A DNA stretch of 34,942 nt from Methylicorpusculum sp. (GCF_030651835.1 NZ_JAUSBX010000119.1:1-34942), one strand, 5' to 3'; positions 1 to 9,633 are shown, counted from the stretch's first letter. Notes: generated from the sequence alone by a model not told the origin. Translations and numbers: made by a program.

Positions 1-18
1 TGACCTGCCAAACCAGTT

Positions 19-137
19 TGCCTGGTGACCATAGCGAGCGTGGCCCACCCGATCCCATCCCGAACTCGGCAGTGAAACCGCTTAGCGCCAATGATAGTGT
101 GGCAGTTTGCCATGCGAAAGTAGGGAATCGCCAGGCT
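19..137 (+). rRNA. rrf: 5S ribosomal RNA
   Basis: This is the 5S rRNA of the large ribosomal subunit. The 5' end (TGCCTGG) and the 3' end (GCCAGGC, 130-136) pair to form helix I. The conserved internal stretches CGAACTC, AGTGAAAC and ATGCGAAAGTAGGGAA are present in order at the spacing of gammaproteobacterial 5S rRNA. The length of about 119 nt is normal. Bases 1-18 are probably the end of the 23S-5S spacer, so this should be the distal end of an rRNA operon running in from the left. A strong terminator follows at once. The exact ends are good to within 2-3 nt. Confidence 0.96.
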
Positions 138-145
138 CTTACAGC

Positions 146-185
146 AAACCCCATCCAGGTTTATCCCTCGGTGGGGTTTTTTTTT
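146..185 (+). terminator. Rho-independent terminator of the rRNA operon
   Basis: The arms AAACCCC (146-152) and GGGGTTT (173-179) form a 7-bp stem with a 20-nt loop, followed by a T tract through 185. It lies 9 nt after the 5S rRNA and so most likely ends the rRNA operon transcript. Confidence 0.85.
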
Positions 186-255
186 GATCTCAATTTTCTC
201 GCGGCCCTGTATTTCAAGTCCTCAATAAAATAAGAGTGGAAGCCGATACATTTTA

Positions 256-1857
256 TTAACTGTTCATCATGGAAAGAGCAACTGCTTCGGCAATTTTGAT
301 CCCATCCACTGCAGCGGATAATATTCCTCCTGCATAACCTGCTCCTTCTCCAGCAGGATAAAGTCCAGCTGTATTTAGACTTTGAAGTGAATCATTTCTT
401 TTAATTCTAATCGGGGATGACGTTCGTGTTTCTACACCGGTCAAAATTGCATCATTCATAGCAAATCCCTTAATCAATTTATCAAATTCAGGTAAGGCTT
501 CTCGAATCGCAGTAATCACATAATCAGGCAGACATTGAGAGATATCGCATAAGTTTATTCCGGGCGTATAAGAAGGTATTACTGAACCCAATTGAACTGA
601 GGGTTTGCCAGCAAGAAAATCACCGACTAGCTGAGCAGGCGCATTATAATTTCCACCCCCCAATTCAAACGCTAACTTTTCCCATTTACGTTGAAAGTCA
701 ACGCCGGCTAACGGGCTATCAGGATAATCATCCGGTGAGATATCTACAACGATTGCGCTGTTGGCATTTCGCTCATTGCGTGAATATTGACTCATTCCAT
801 TTGTAACTACATGACCAGGTTCAGATGTTGCTGCTACAACGGTGCCTCCTGGACACATGCAAAAACTATAAACCGTTCTGCCGTTGCTGCAATGATGTAC
901 CAGTTTATAATCTGCGGCACCCAAAAGTGGATTTCCCGCTTGAGGCCCAAATCGGCACTGATCAATCATTGTTTGAGGATGTTCAATACGAAATCCGATA
1001 GAAAACGGTTTGGACTCAATATAAACGCCACGCTCAAACAACATTTTGAATGTATCACGCGCACTGTGACCAACGGCTAATACCACATGATCGCTGGCTA
1101 TAAATTCGCCACTTGAAAGCGTGACGCCCTGCACCTGACCATTCTCGATGTTAATATCCTCTACTTTGCTCTGAAATCGAATTATTCCACCCAGTGATTC
1201 AATTTCGGCCCGCATATTTTCAACCATCGTAACCAACCTGAAGGTACCAATGTGAGGTTTGTTTACATATAGAATTTCATCGGGCGCCCCTGCTTTTACA
1301 AATTCAGTCAAAACTTTTCTGCCACGAAACTGAGGGTCTTTGATTTGACTATACAACTTGCCGTCTGAGAATGTGCCTGCCCCCCCTTCTCCAAACTGTA
1401 CATTAGATTCCTGATTGAACTGCCTCTTTCTCCATAAACCGAAAGTATCAACTGTCCGTTCACGCACCGCTTTGCCTCGCTCAAGAACAATCGGCTTAAA
1501 TCCCATTTGTGCCAGAATCAGAGCGCTAAACAAACCGCAGGGTCCGGTGCCTATTACAATAGGTTGGTGTTTGAGTGACGAGGGTGCCTTGGCTACAAAA
1601 CGATAAGTCATATCCGGCGTAGGTCTCACGCACATGTCATTGGCAAAGTGTTTCAACAAAGCGTCGTCGTCGGAGGTATTAATGTCTACGGAATATATAA
1701 AACAAATATGGCCTTTTTTACGCGCATCGTAACTGCGTTTAAAGACGTTATAAGATAATAATTCGTCTTCAGAAATATTGAGTTTGTTGATGATCGCACT
1801 TTTTAAGGCGATCTCATCATGATCAAGAGGCAATTTAATTTCGGTAATTCGAATCAT
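256..1857 (-). CDS. FAD-dependent dehydrogenase of the COG2509 type
   Basis: A 533-residue flavoprotein of the uncharacterised COG2509 group of FAD-dependent dehydrogenases. Residues 1-95 form the small N-terminal domain typical of this group. A Rossmann dinucleotide-binding motif follows (GTGPCG, 103-108), with the acidic end of the second strand in VLERG (124-128). The segment around residues 153-168 (QFGEGGAGTFSDGKL) and the C-terminal GEGAGYAGG stretch (about 505-513) are conserved FAD-contact regions of the HI0933/COG2509 superfamily. No signal peptide or membrane segment is visible, so it should be cytoplasmic. Substrate and physiological role are not known for the family. The gene ends 118 bases from the 5S gene in convergent orientation and has no obvious operon partner. 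Start ATG at 1857. Confidence 0.85.
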   Translation of the reverse strand: MIRITEIKLPLDHDEIALKSAIINKLNISEDELLSYNVFKRSYDARKKGHICFIYSVDINTSDDDALLKHFANDMCVRPTPDMTYRFVAKAPSSLKHQPIVIGTGPCGLFSALILAQMGFKPIVLERGKAVRERTVDTFGLWRKRQFNQESNVQFGEGGAGTFSDGKLYSQIKDPQFRGRKVLTEFVKAGAPDEILYVNKPHIGTFRLVTMVENMRAEIESLGGIIRFQSKVEDINIENGQVQGVTLSSGEFIASDHVVLAVGHSARDTFKMLFERGVYIESKPFSIGFRIEHPQTMIDQCRFGPQAGNPLLGAADYKLVHHCSNGRTVYSFCMCPGGTVVAATSEPGHVVTNGMSQYSRNERNANSAIVVDISPDDYPDSPLAGVDFQRKWEKLAFELGGGNYNAPAQLVGDFLAGKPSVQLGSVIPSYTPGINLCDISQCLPDYVITAIREALPEFDKLIKGFAMNDAILTGVETRTSSPIRIKRNDSLQSLNTAGLYPAGEGAGYAGGILSAAVDGIKIAEAVALSMMNS

Positions 1858-1925
1858 AGAGTATCAATGACTTAGTAAATTCAGGCGGCGAGGCGGCGTA
1901 GTTAAAGTATGAAGAATCACAATGT

Positions 1926-2765
1926 TTATTCCGGCACTTGCCAATCGACTTTCCAGCAACCTTCATCATTTGCCAGGTGTTTATTGAGCAAGAGTAATAG
2001 CTCTCTAGCTTGGCTTTCCAGTTGCCAGGGCGGATTAATGAATAACATGCCACAACCCGTCATACCGGGCCTGGATGAGTCGGGTTCAGGGCAAAACTCA
2101 ATACGTAATTGCCGGCGGATACCCGTGGCAATCAATTTTTTCATCAAGTTTTCAGTTATCCCCCGGTCTATTACTGGATACCACAAACCATAGATACCTG
2201 TCGCAAATCGGTTAAGAGCTGCCACAAGTGTTTCTACAACGAGACGATAGTCTTCCTTTAATTCGTAGCTGGGGTCTATCAGAATGAGGCCCCGTTTTTG
2301 AATGGGAGGCAGTTTTTTAATTAAAGAGTTAGGTCCGTCCTCCTTGTTGACTGTGACTTGTTTATCGCCTTTGAACAAATCGAGCAACAACGGAAAATCA
2401 CTGCTATGTAATTCGCTTAATTGCATCCGGTCTTGATGCCTTATAAGTTTTTTGACTAATGCAGGAGAGCCGGGGTAATGAATTAATGACTTGCCCATGT
2501 TCAGTGATTTAATCACGCCTAAGTAGCTGCTTAATACCGGTGGAACATCTTTAAGCTGCCATATTCGAGCAATACCACGAAGGTATTCACCGGTTTTTTC
2601 GGCGTAGGCTGATTTTAATAAATAACGACCAGCACCGGCATGCGTATCGATATACACATAAGGTTTATCCTTTTGATTTAGCGAAGTGATTGCCAAGCTT
2701 ATCAGGCTGTGTTTTAGCACGTCTGCAAAATTTCCGGCGTGGAATCCGTGTCGATAGCTGAGCAT
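1926..2765 (-). CDS. rlmJ: 23S rRNA (adenine2030-N6)-methyltransferase RlmJ
   Basis: A 279-residue SAM-dependent enzyme that methylates N6 of A2030 in 23S rRNA. The N-terminus (MLSYRHGFHAGNFADVLKH) is the family signature, and the SAM-binding loop is DTHAGAGRY at 40-48. The catalytic tetrad appears as DPSYE from residue 164, the position of DPPYE in the E. coli enzyme. The second proline is replaced by serine, while the catalytic Asp164 and the aromatic Tyr167 are kept, so activity is expected. Length matches the family (about 280). The gene lies 68 bases upstream, in the transcription direction, of the COG2509 dehydrogenase and could be cotranscribed with it. Confidence 0.93.
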   Translation of the reverse strand: MLSYRHGFHAGNFADVLKHSLISLAITSLNQKDKPYVYIDTHAGAGRYLLKSAYAEKTGEYLRGIARIWQLKDVPPVLSSYLGVIKSLNMGKSLIHYPGSPALVKKLIRHQDRMQLSELHSSDFPLLLDLFKGDKQVTVNKEDGPNSLIKKLPPIQKRGLILIDPSYELKEDYRLVVETLVAALNRFATGIYGLWYPVIDRGITENLMKKLIATGIRRQLRIEFCPEPDSSRPGMTGCGMLFINPPWQLESQARELLLLLNKHLANDEGCWKVDWQVPE

Positions 2766-2851
2766 GAGATCGCCTTATAGAGTCGGGCCCTAGCCCTGTA
2801 AAGTGCAGACGGTAACTGACAGAAAGTAGTCACGGCCTAGATTGATGTTTT

Positions 2852-2894
2852 TAAAACTGCCATTTGATGCAGTGACTTTGCGCTGCATCAAATG
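2852..2894 (-). terminator. Hairpin terminator downstream of the 2907-3659 gene
   Basis: A perfect 12-bp inverted repeat, CATTTGATGCAG (2861-2872) and CTGCATCAAATG (2883-2894), with a 10-nt loop. It begins 13 bases past the stop codon of the membrane-protein gene. Read on the minus strand the hairpin is followed by TTTTAAAAAC, a short T run, so it probably works as a Rho-independent terminator. An operator or REP-like role cannot be excluded. Confidence 0.65.
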
Positions 2895-2906
2895 ACTTAA
2901 TCGGAA

Positions 2907-3659
2907 TTATAAAGCGTCTGAAACCTGTCTTTGATAAAACGGCCACTTTTTGACGTGTAAATGCTTTCTTATCGGGGTTTTAATAACTGAGACACATAAC
3001 GCAATTGAAAAAAGACACCATACGGCACAATACTCGTTGGGATCGGTAGTGGTCAGGTCGGAAACTAGAGGCCCTATCAAATAATGAAAGCCCACAAAAC
3101 GCCAAGAACCGTACATTAGCGGCAAATAAAATGCGACCAGAATATAAGAAAACGCGTGCAGTCCCCAATTGAAGCCGAATAACCATTGAACCGGTTCCGA
3201 CATAATACCGTTTAATGGCATTTGCCAGGCGATATGCCAATCGCCGGAAACAGAGCATGTCCCCGCTCCGCAAAAACCCTCAATGCCGATATTACATTTA
3301 CCTGCCCAATCAAACGGGAACATTTTAATAAGCATGGCAAGTGTGCCTATAGCACAAATGGTATAGACCGTCGTTCGTATTTTCAGCTTCACACTTTCCG
3401 GTATGAAGTACATGGCGACCATATTTACAAAAAATGGTTGAAACGCGATGTGAAGATACCCAAGCAACGTCAAGACCTGATTATTGGGATCACTGCATTC
3501 ATCGATATAAATATACGTAGCCGCCTGAAGTAACTCCATCAATGCAAAATAAGTTAGCGGAATCCATAATTCTTTGGATTCGCCTTTTCTCGCCACATAA
3601 AGCGCTGTTGTCAACCCGGCTGCTGCCAGCACGGTTGATGCTTCACCACTCCAACACAT
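2907..3659 (-). CDS. Conserved multi-pass inner-membrane protein, possibly DUF5765
   Basis: A 250-residue integral membrane protein without a known function. The N-terminus MCWSGEAS resembles proteins filed under DUF5765, an assignment made from memory of that motif. About six hydrophobic stretches are visible, roughly residues 6-24, 31-51, 62-86, 95-115, 165-200 and 208-228. The segment between them (about 118-155) is cysteine-rich (Cys in KCNIGIEGFCGAGTC) and contains His and Trp residues, suggesting a disulfide-bonded or metal-binding loop outside the membrane. The start is supported by a good ribosome-binding site, GGGGAG, upstream of the ATG at 3659. A hairpin terminator follows the stop, so it is probably a single-gene transcript. 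Confidence 0.7.
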   Translation of the reverse strand: MCWSGEASTVLAAAGLTTALYVARKGESKELWIPLTYFALMELLQAATYIYIDECSDPNNQVLTLLGYLHIAFQPFFVNMVAMYFIPESVKLKIRTTVYTICAIGTLAMLIKMFPFDWAGKCNIGIEGFCGAGTCSVSGDWHIAWQMPLNGIMSEPVQWLFGFNWGLHAFSYILVAFYLPLMYGSWRFVGFHYLIGPLVSDLTTTDPNEYCAVWCLFSIALCVSVIKTPIRKHLHVKKWPFYQRQVSDAL

Positions 3660-3910
3660 TGTAATTGTCTCCCCTCATCGTGTAGTTATGCGAACGGTCA
3701 AACGGATTGCCTTCGCATTTTATTATTTGCCGCGTCAATTGAGCGGGCAACTGCAAACCGGTGATTATATTACAACTTTCATGTAATAAGCGTCTTTGAT
3801 TAAAGGAAGGACCAAATGATGAATAAATAATCTGACTTACAGAAGATGAGGCGTTATAAGTCGTTGAAATTTAATTAAAAATTAAAATGAGATAACCGTA
3901 TGTTTGAGGG

Positions 3911-6900
3911 CTATTCACGCTCATTCTCAGCGGTGGATGCTGTCGGTTCTGATTCGGACATGAGCTTCGGTTTGACAGGTGCTTTTTTCCAAACGCCTCC
4001 TTTTGAAAAACAGTTCCAGCCCCATTTCAACCAATTCAATAGAGAGATGGCCAACCACAGTGACCAGGCCAGCATCAGTATCCGATAAACAATTAACGGG
4101 ACCGAAAACACGGTTGCAATAGGTAGTTGAGCATCACTTCTATCCTGATACCATTTTAGAGAGTAAGCCGAAGATTGATTGCCGATGATTTGCATGTCCG
4201 GCGCTCCCAGCAAACCCTGTTCGACTGCTATAAATAAAATTGTTAATGAAATCAGGGTCAATGCGCCCAGACCCACCTGCAAGGCATTGAAAAATCGGCT
4301 ACTGGATTCAGGATATTGAGCTTTTGCCCCCAATGCAATGAGCCACAAGACTACGATCAAACCTGACAGGATGGAGACCTGACTTAATCCGATCAACAAA
4401 AGCAGCCATTGCCAATGCTTTATCGGCGTTAAGGCAATTTTACCCAGACCCATCGCCAGCCCGGCAAGCACAATCAATACGCCCCAAAGCAGAACTGCCG
4501 GGCCAAACTTTGGGCCCAAGGTATATAAAATCCATCTATCCTGGCCGAGAATGACTTGCAGATCGGCATTAACGCTGGGCAAACCCAAATCCACCTTCGA
4601 AGTATCCATGCGAAAGGAGAGGCTTTCAGGTTCTTGCCATCTTAGGCTAATGCTTTGTTTACCCGGGCTTAAAGGCAAGGTCACCAATCCGTCTTTGGCG
4701 CGAACCGGTTGACTGGAGCCCTGGATAATAACGGATTCCAGCTCAACGTCCAGTGGCAGTTTTAGGGTGTGCTGGGTTCCCAGGGAACTGTTTATGGTTA
4801 ATTGCAGATCTACCTGACGTGAACGTTGCCCGGGTTGCGTACTTAATCGGCTACTTTCAATGGTAACAGTCTGACCTTTAATCGCTTCCGGCCGGGTTAC
4901 CTGAATTTCAAGTTTTTCACCCGGCCAAGGATGCCATTCAGGTTGCCAATAGCCTTGTTTATCAATGTGCATCATGGCGATACCGCTGGTTTCAATGTGC
5001 CAGATCGGACTAATATCGGCGCGCCATACTTCAATCCAGTCCTGAGTATCCGCTGCTGTCAATTGAATGGCATCCGCTTTTTCCAGAACTGAATCCCAGC
5101 GCAGGACCATTTGATCAGCGGTCATGTTGACTTGAACCGTCTTATCGTTGACTCGTATACCTGCCGTTGTGACGGCCTCTCCGTTAATCAGAGGAAGGGC
5201 TAGTACAATTGCCGTTCCAGGTGGAGACATACGAATGACTTGAGTCGTAATTCGCCAATCCAGTCCTAGAGTTAAAAACCGTTCGACTTTGACAAATGGC
5301 GGGAGAACGCCGGGTTCCAGTGTCGCTGTTTTAGTTATTCCGTTTAGTTGTTGCACTCGGGTAAATTGCAATTGGCCGTCTGTTGACCCATTTTCATGGA
5401 GCCCATTCACTTCCCACCCCGAAAGGCTTATTTCAGTGTAGTTGGGATTTAAACTCAGAGGCAATGTGAATTTTGACAATACAGGGGCAACTCCACTCAT
5501 CGTGACTGAATGTCGGCCTTTTGTTAATCCCAGCCACAAGTTGTTGTCTGTGCTAAATAAAGAAGTTGCGGGTTTACCGTCTACCAGCACCTGATTCGGA
5601 AACCATTGTTCGTTTTGTGCCGGTAAAGGCAGGCTTACAGCTTGTTCTGCATGAATTTCCAGCTCGATATTTAAATTCTGAGCGGATAGAGTCAGTTGCA
5701 TATGAGAAATCTGAGCACATCCGGGCAAGCAGTCAGGGGCTTCCAGCATCCTGTTTTTAAGTTCCTCCAGCAATGCGGGATCGGGAAAAGCCGCAAAGGT
5801 ATCCTGGCTTGGAAGCGATAGCAACGGCAAAAGCATTAAGCCTGCAAGTCCCGGGAGCCTGGTTTTGAACAGCTTGAGATTAAGATTCAAACCGAACAGC
5901 AATAGCCCGAGTAACACAATCAGAATAACTCTGATAAAGTTCAGCAACATGGACATTGCCGGTGACAAATACCATAGGCTGATGGCTTGTTGGCTATCGA
6001 CCCAGCCATTCCAGGATAATTGAACTTTACGCCATTGCCACTGAGGCAGGCCCGGTCCGGTTTGAATCCGTGCATTAGGATCAGTCTGGGCTAAATTCTG
6101 ATTGGGGGATGCATAGTAAGCACCTTTAGTGGTATTGGATAGGCTGCGCATTTTAGATTGAGGTGCAGAAGAAGGTGCCGGTGCCATAGCCATATCGCTC
6201 AAAGCCTCGGAAGCTTCCATTGAGGGGCTGCCTCCAGCAGCATAATCTTGAACCTGAATGGTTTGCCACGGCTGTTCGAGTTGCGGATAAAGACCCATCC
6301 GGACTTGAGCAATCATAAAAGGGATGGTCACAACAACCAGATACAGGCCAAGCGCATTGCGGGCACCTTTAACCAGGGTAAGAAACTTACCTTCCGGTAA
6401 TACTCTGATAAGTGCTATGGACGCCAGGATATTGAGCCATACCCATTGAGGGGCTCCAGGTTCATGCCAGATCAGAATAAGCGTCACCAAAGCCAGTGCA
6501 CCCCAGCTGTAATTCCATAGCTTGGCAGTAGCCAATGCAGCGATAAGCACCAGGAATAAATCCAGTAAAGTCCATCGCGAGAGCCAGCTATCCGGCGCAT
6601 TATCGACACCTCCTGCTGCAATCAGCCGCCAGCCGGGGGGAAGGTTAAGTTCAGCGCTGACCTGGCTAAAGCCCTGATCCCAACCTACTGCCTTAATTGT
6701 GCTGATGTGATCGGTTATTCTGCTGTCTGCATCCAAGACAATCGAACCTTTTCTGACTTCAACACCTTCTTTTGCATTGGTTTTATTGACCGTAATTAAT
6801 TGATTTTGACCATCCAGGCTGACTTTGCCTAACTGTATGCCGGGTTGAGCGTCCAGTCGCCAGCCGCGAGATAGCATGCCGGTAATCCGGTCGTTTACGG

Positions 6901-7996
6901 TATAGCCCCGGCCGTCGAAGTCCAGCCAGAGCTTCCGGGTCAGACTTAATTGATTCGGTTGCTGTTCTGCATCGCCGCGGCGAATGATTTTAAAACTGAA
7001 AGATTGACCTGCTGTGATGTTGTAAGCGGGCAACTGCTTCCATGCCGCGGGTAAGTTCGTTTGAGAAGGATCAATCGCAGTGAGGCTTTCGATTTCAACA
7101 ACGCGTAAAGCAGGGCGTGCATTAAAAACCCAAATCTCGGTTTGGGGCCAGTTGGTGTCATTTGGACTGAAAACGACAGGCTTCGCGGCTTCTGAGCGAC
7201 GGGTCCAGATGTCCATACTCCATCGGCCCGGACGGGCCTGAATCAACAAGGTACCATCAGGTTCCAGCCGGGCGGGTAATGAACTGTCCATCTGGAAAGG
7301 AACAAAACCTTCCAATAAAGGTGTGTTCAGTTTAAGTTCGCGCGCAGTGCCGGTAACATCGATATCGATGTGGGTGACCATCTGAGTCGGCACTTCATCG
7401 ATCCACTGTCTAAAAACCTGCAGCGTTTGACTATCTTGCAGGCTTTCCGGGTTTTTAACACCGTTTTCGCTGCCTTTCAGCCACAGTTGGCCTTGCTTGA
7501 TGAGCGGCGAAGTTACGCTTTTGTCATTGATAATCAGTGAAATCAAGCCTGTATCATCTGGGATTCTCAGCGTTTCGGGAATGTTATCCCAAAAAAAATG
7601 ACCGGCAACCTCGTAATAGCCGGCGGTCAATTTGATCATGGGTCGGTTATCTCTGAGGGTGACCAGCGCGGTTTTCTGATCGACCGTTACCCCTTGCGGC
7701 CAATGGAGATTATCACCGGGTAAAACTATCCAGCTCTCATTGTCGACTTGCCATCCGGCTTTAAAATTTGCCCCTTTGGGCGTGAGTGAGAGTGAAAGCT
7801 GGGATGGCCAGCTGCAACGTTTTTGTTCGTAGTTGTTGTAAAGAAAAGGGCAGTCAAGGTTCTGATGATCTTTTAAAACCCAATCGACCCAGGGTTTTAA
7901 GGGGGCCGGTATCTGATCCTGCTTGAGAGGTTCTGCAAGAGCCAATCCGGTGGCTAAGCAGAGTGTGATGAGCAAAAATCGAAAGGGTGTCGTCAT
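3911..7996 (-). CDS. Large envelope protein of unknown function (1361 residues)
   Basis: A 1361-residue exported membrane protein that I cannot assign to a characterised family. It begins with a clear signal peptide (1-21, ending LALA). A long beta-rich, probably periplasmic region follows up to about 470 (IDIDVTGTARELKLNTPLLEG and similar strands). A block of three or four membrane segments spans about 475-570. An Ala/Ser/Met/Pro-rich linker occupies about 590-640. A further membrane pair lies near 683-735. A second periplasmic beta-rich region covers about 750-1155. Four or more membrane segments close the protein (about 1163-1265 and 1302-1330), with a short polar cytoplasmic tail. The two-fold arrangement of extracytoplasmic region plus membrane block suggests an internal duplication. 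ATG at 7996 has TGGAGTG upstream as ribosome-binding site. It sits alone between mpl and the DUF5765-like gene. Confidence 0.75.
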   Translation of the reverse strand: MTTPFRFLLITLCLATGLALAEPLKQDQIPAPLKPWVDWVLKDHQNLDCPFLYNNYEQKRCSWPSQLSLSLTPKGANFKAGWQVDNESWIVLPGDNLHWPQGVTVDQKTALVTLRDNRPMIKLTAGYYEVAGHFFWDNIPETLRIPDDTGLISLIINDKSVTSPLIKQGQLWLKGSENGVKNPESLQDSQTLQVFRQWIDEVPTQMVTHIDIDVTGTARELKLNTPLLEGFVPFQMDSSLPARLEPDGTLLIQARPGRWSMDIWTRRSEAAKPVVFSPNDTNWPQTEIWVFNARPALRVVEIESLTAIDPSQTNLPAAWKQLPAYNITAGQSFSFKIIRRGDAEQQPNQLSLTRKLWLDFDGRGYTVNDRITGMLSRGWRLDAQPGIQLGKVSLDGQNQLITVNKTNAKEGVEVRKGSIVLDADSRITDHISTIKAVGWDQGFSQVSAELNLPPGWRLIAAGGVDNAPDSWLSRWTLLDLFLVLIAALATAKLWNYSWGALALVTLILIWHEPGAPQWVWLNILASIALIRVLPEGKFLTLVKGARNALGLYLVVVTIPFMIAQVRMGLYPQLEQPWQTIQVQDYAAGGSPSMEASEALSDMAMAPAPSSAPQSKMRSLSNTTKGAYYASPNQNLAQTDPNARIQTGPGLPQWQWRKVQLSWNGWVDSQQAISLWYLSPAMSMLLNFIRVILIVLLGLLLFGLNLNLKLFKTRLPGLAGLMLLPLLSLPSQDTFAAFPDPALLEELKNRMLEAPDCLPGCAQISHMQLTLSAQNLNIELEIHAEQAVSLPLPAQNEQWFPNQVLVDGKPATSLFSTDNNLWLGLTKGRHSVTMSGVAPVLSKFTLPLSLNPNYTEISLSGWEVNGLHENGSTDGQLQFTRVQQLNGITKTATLEPGVLPPFVKVERFLTLGLDWRITTQVIRMSPPGTAIVLALPLINGEAVTTAGIRVNDKTVQVNMTADQMVLRWDSVLEKADAIQLTAADTQDWIEVWRADISPIWHIETSGIAMMHIDKQGYWQPEWHPWPGEKLEIQVTRPEAIKGQTVTIESSRLSTQPGQRSRQVDLQLTINSSLGTQHTLKLPLDVELESVIIQGSSQPVRAKDGLVTLPLSPGKQSISLRWQEPESLSFRMDTSKVDLGLPSVNADLQVILGQDRWILYTLGPKFGPAVLLWGVLIVLAGLAMGLGKIALTPIKHWQWLLLLIGLSQVSILSGLIVVLWLIALGAKAQYPESSSRFFNALQVGLGALTLISLTILFIAVEQGLLGAPDMQIIGNQSSAYSLKWYQDRSDAQLPIATVFSVPLIVYRILMLAWSLWLAISLLNWLKWGWNCFSKGGVWKKAPVKPKLMSESEPTASTAENERE

Positions 7997-8105
7997 AGTG
8001 CACTCCAGTAATGGAAACTCAGTTTTTGCATGATCATCTCTGATAAGCCGGATTCAGAGCGTTGGCTTACTCCGAATGTTTAGACCAATTTTAAAAAATT
8101 GCCGC

Positions 8106-9464
8106 TCAGGATTCCGACAGAGCATTTAAAAGTCTTTGATAAATGCCGCCAAAACTACCGTTGCTCATGAGCACAAAATGTCCGCCGTAACGGGATTCAA
8201 ATTTCAGTTTAGCAATGATTTCGTCCACGGTCGGACAGATCAAAATGTTATTGGCATAGTGTGTAAGTGCCGTTAAATCCCAATTAAGATTTTCGGGCTG
8301 ATAAATGATCGCCAAGTCAGCCTGATTTAAGGATTCTGCCAGCGTGCGCGTGTGTATACCCAGGCGCATCGTGTTCGAACGAGGTTCAACAATGGCAATG
8401 ATGCGTTCGTTTCCGACTTGTTTGCGCAAGCCATCCAATGTTGTCTGAATTGCTGTAGGGTGGTGAGCAAAATCGTCGTAAAGCGTCACACCCTTGATAG
8501 TGGCTAACACTTCCATTCGGCGTTTGACGTTTTTGAAAGTACTTAACGCCGTGATCGCATCGGCAGGGTGAATACCGACATGGTGGGCCGCGGCGACTGC
8601 GGACAGCGCGTTATAGACATTGTGATCCCCCGTCAGTGACCAGTCCACTAAACCTTGCTCTTTTCCTGCCAAGTACAGCAAAAACTGACTGCCATCCTCT
8701 TTTAAAAGAGCGGCATTCCACTGGGCTTCGCCGTCAACCGATGTTAATTGCACCGGCGTCCAGCAGCCCATGGTCAGGACGTCACCCACATTGGCATCGT
8801 TGCCTGGGGCAATGATAAGACCTTCACTTGGAACGGTTCTAACCAAATGATGAAATTGTTTTTTGATCGCATCCAGATCCGGAAAAATATCGGCGTGATC
8901 AAATTCCAGATTGTTCAAAATGGCAGTTCGCGGCCGGTAGTGAACAAATTTTGAGCGCTTATCAAAAAATGCCGAATCATACTCATCGGCTTCAATTACG
9001 AAAAATGAAGATTCACCTAAACGGGCCGAAATGCCGAAATTAAGCGGAATGCCGCCAATCAGAAAACCGGGGTTAAACCCCTGGCATTCGAGAATCCAGC
9101 TCAGCATGCTGGTTGTCGTTGTTTTGCCGTGAGTTCCTGCTACACCCAGCACCCATTTATCTTGTAACACATGCTCCGCCAGCCATTGCGGGCCGGACAC
9201 ATAACGCAAACCGGCGTTCAAGACCGCCTCAACTTCCGGATTGCCGCGCGATAAGGCATTACCGATAATAACCAGATCAGGTTTGTTCTTAATATTATCG
9301 GCGCTGTAACCTTCCATAAGCAGGATACCCTGCTCCTCGAGCTGAGTGCTCATAGGCGGGTAGACATTTTGATCGGAACCGCTGACTTGATGCCCTAACG
9401 CTCTGGCAATCAGTGCGAGTCCGCCCATAAATGTTCCGCAAATACCAAGAATATGAATATGCAA
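8106..9464 (-). CDS. mpl: UDP-N-acetylmuramate:L-alanyl-gamma-D-glutamyl-meso-DAP ligase Mpl
   Basis: A cytoplasmic Mur-family ligase for peptidoglycan recycling. It joins the recovered tripeptide L-Ala-gamma-D-Glu-meso-DAP to UDP-MurNAc, using ATP. The N-terminal HIHILGICGTFMGGLA is nearly identical to the start of E. coli Mpl, and the ATP-binding loop GTHGKTTTTS follows about 95 residues later. EADEYDSAFFDKRSKF and DDFAHHPTAI are conserved Mur-ligase segments. The frame is open to a GTG at 9482. I place the start at TTG 9464, because it aligns with the usual family N-terminus and has GGA six bases upstream. That gives 452 residues (E. coli 457). The GTG start would add six residues. Confidence 0.93.
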   Translation of the reverse strand: MHIHILGICGTFMGGLALIARALGHQVSGSDQNVYPPMSTQLEEQGILLMEGYSADNIKNKPDLVIIGNALSRGNPEVEAVLNAGLRYVSGPQWLAEHVLQDKWVLGVAGTHGKTTTTSMLSWILECQGFNPGFLIGGIPLNFGISARLGESSFFVIEADEYDSAFFDKRSKFVHYRPRTAILNNLEFDHADIFPDLDAIKKQFHHLVRTVPSEGLIIAPGNDANVGDVLTMGCWTPVQLTSVDGEAQWNAALLKEDGSQFLLYLAGKEQGLVDWSLTGDHNVYNALSAVAAAHHVGIHPADAITALSTFKNVKRRMEVLATIKGVTLYDDFAHHPTAIQTTLDGLRKQVGNERIIAIVEPRSNTMRLGIHTRTLAESLNQADLAIIYQPENLNWDLTALTHYANNILICPTVDEIIAKLKFESRYGGHFVLMSNGSFGGIYQRLLNALSES

Positions 9465-9538
9465 AGTAGGTCCTTTTATCACTAGTTAGAAATTAAGTTT
9501 TAATTAAGGTATCGGCTCACTCCTTTCCATTATATTAG

Positions 9539-9633
9539 GCGTAGGTACTTGATTTCAAAGGACGCATGAAACCATCCCTGTAGCTCTCTGCAACAACCCT
9601 GTTGCAGAGGCCTTTTCAATCAAGCGCCTACAC
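9539..9633. repeat. MITE-like palindromic repeat with inner hairpin
   Basis: The outer arms are GTAGGTACTTGATT (9541-9554) and AATCAAGCGCCTAC (9618-9631), which match at 12 of 14 positions as an inverted repeat. Similarity continues weakly inward (AAAGG against CCTTTT). Inside is a perfect 10-bp hairpin, CTCTGCAACA (9586-9595) and TGTTGCAGAG (9600-9609), with an ACCC loop and GCCTTTT after it. The whole lies in the 225-base spacer between the ankyrin gene and mpl. This nested organisation is typical of small dispersed palindromic elements. On the plus strand the inner hairpin also looks like a terminator, but no plus-strand gene precedes it. Confidence 0.6.

Noticed and set aside
18-233. A 71-codon frame starting near the 5S gene
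   Set aside because: It covers the 5S rRNA and its terminator, and no protein is expected there.
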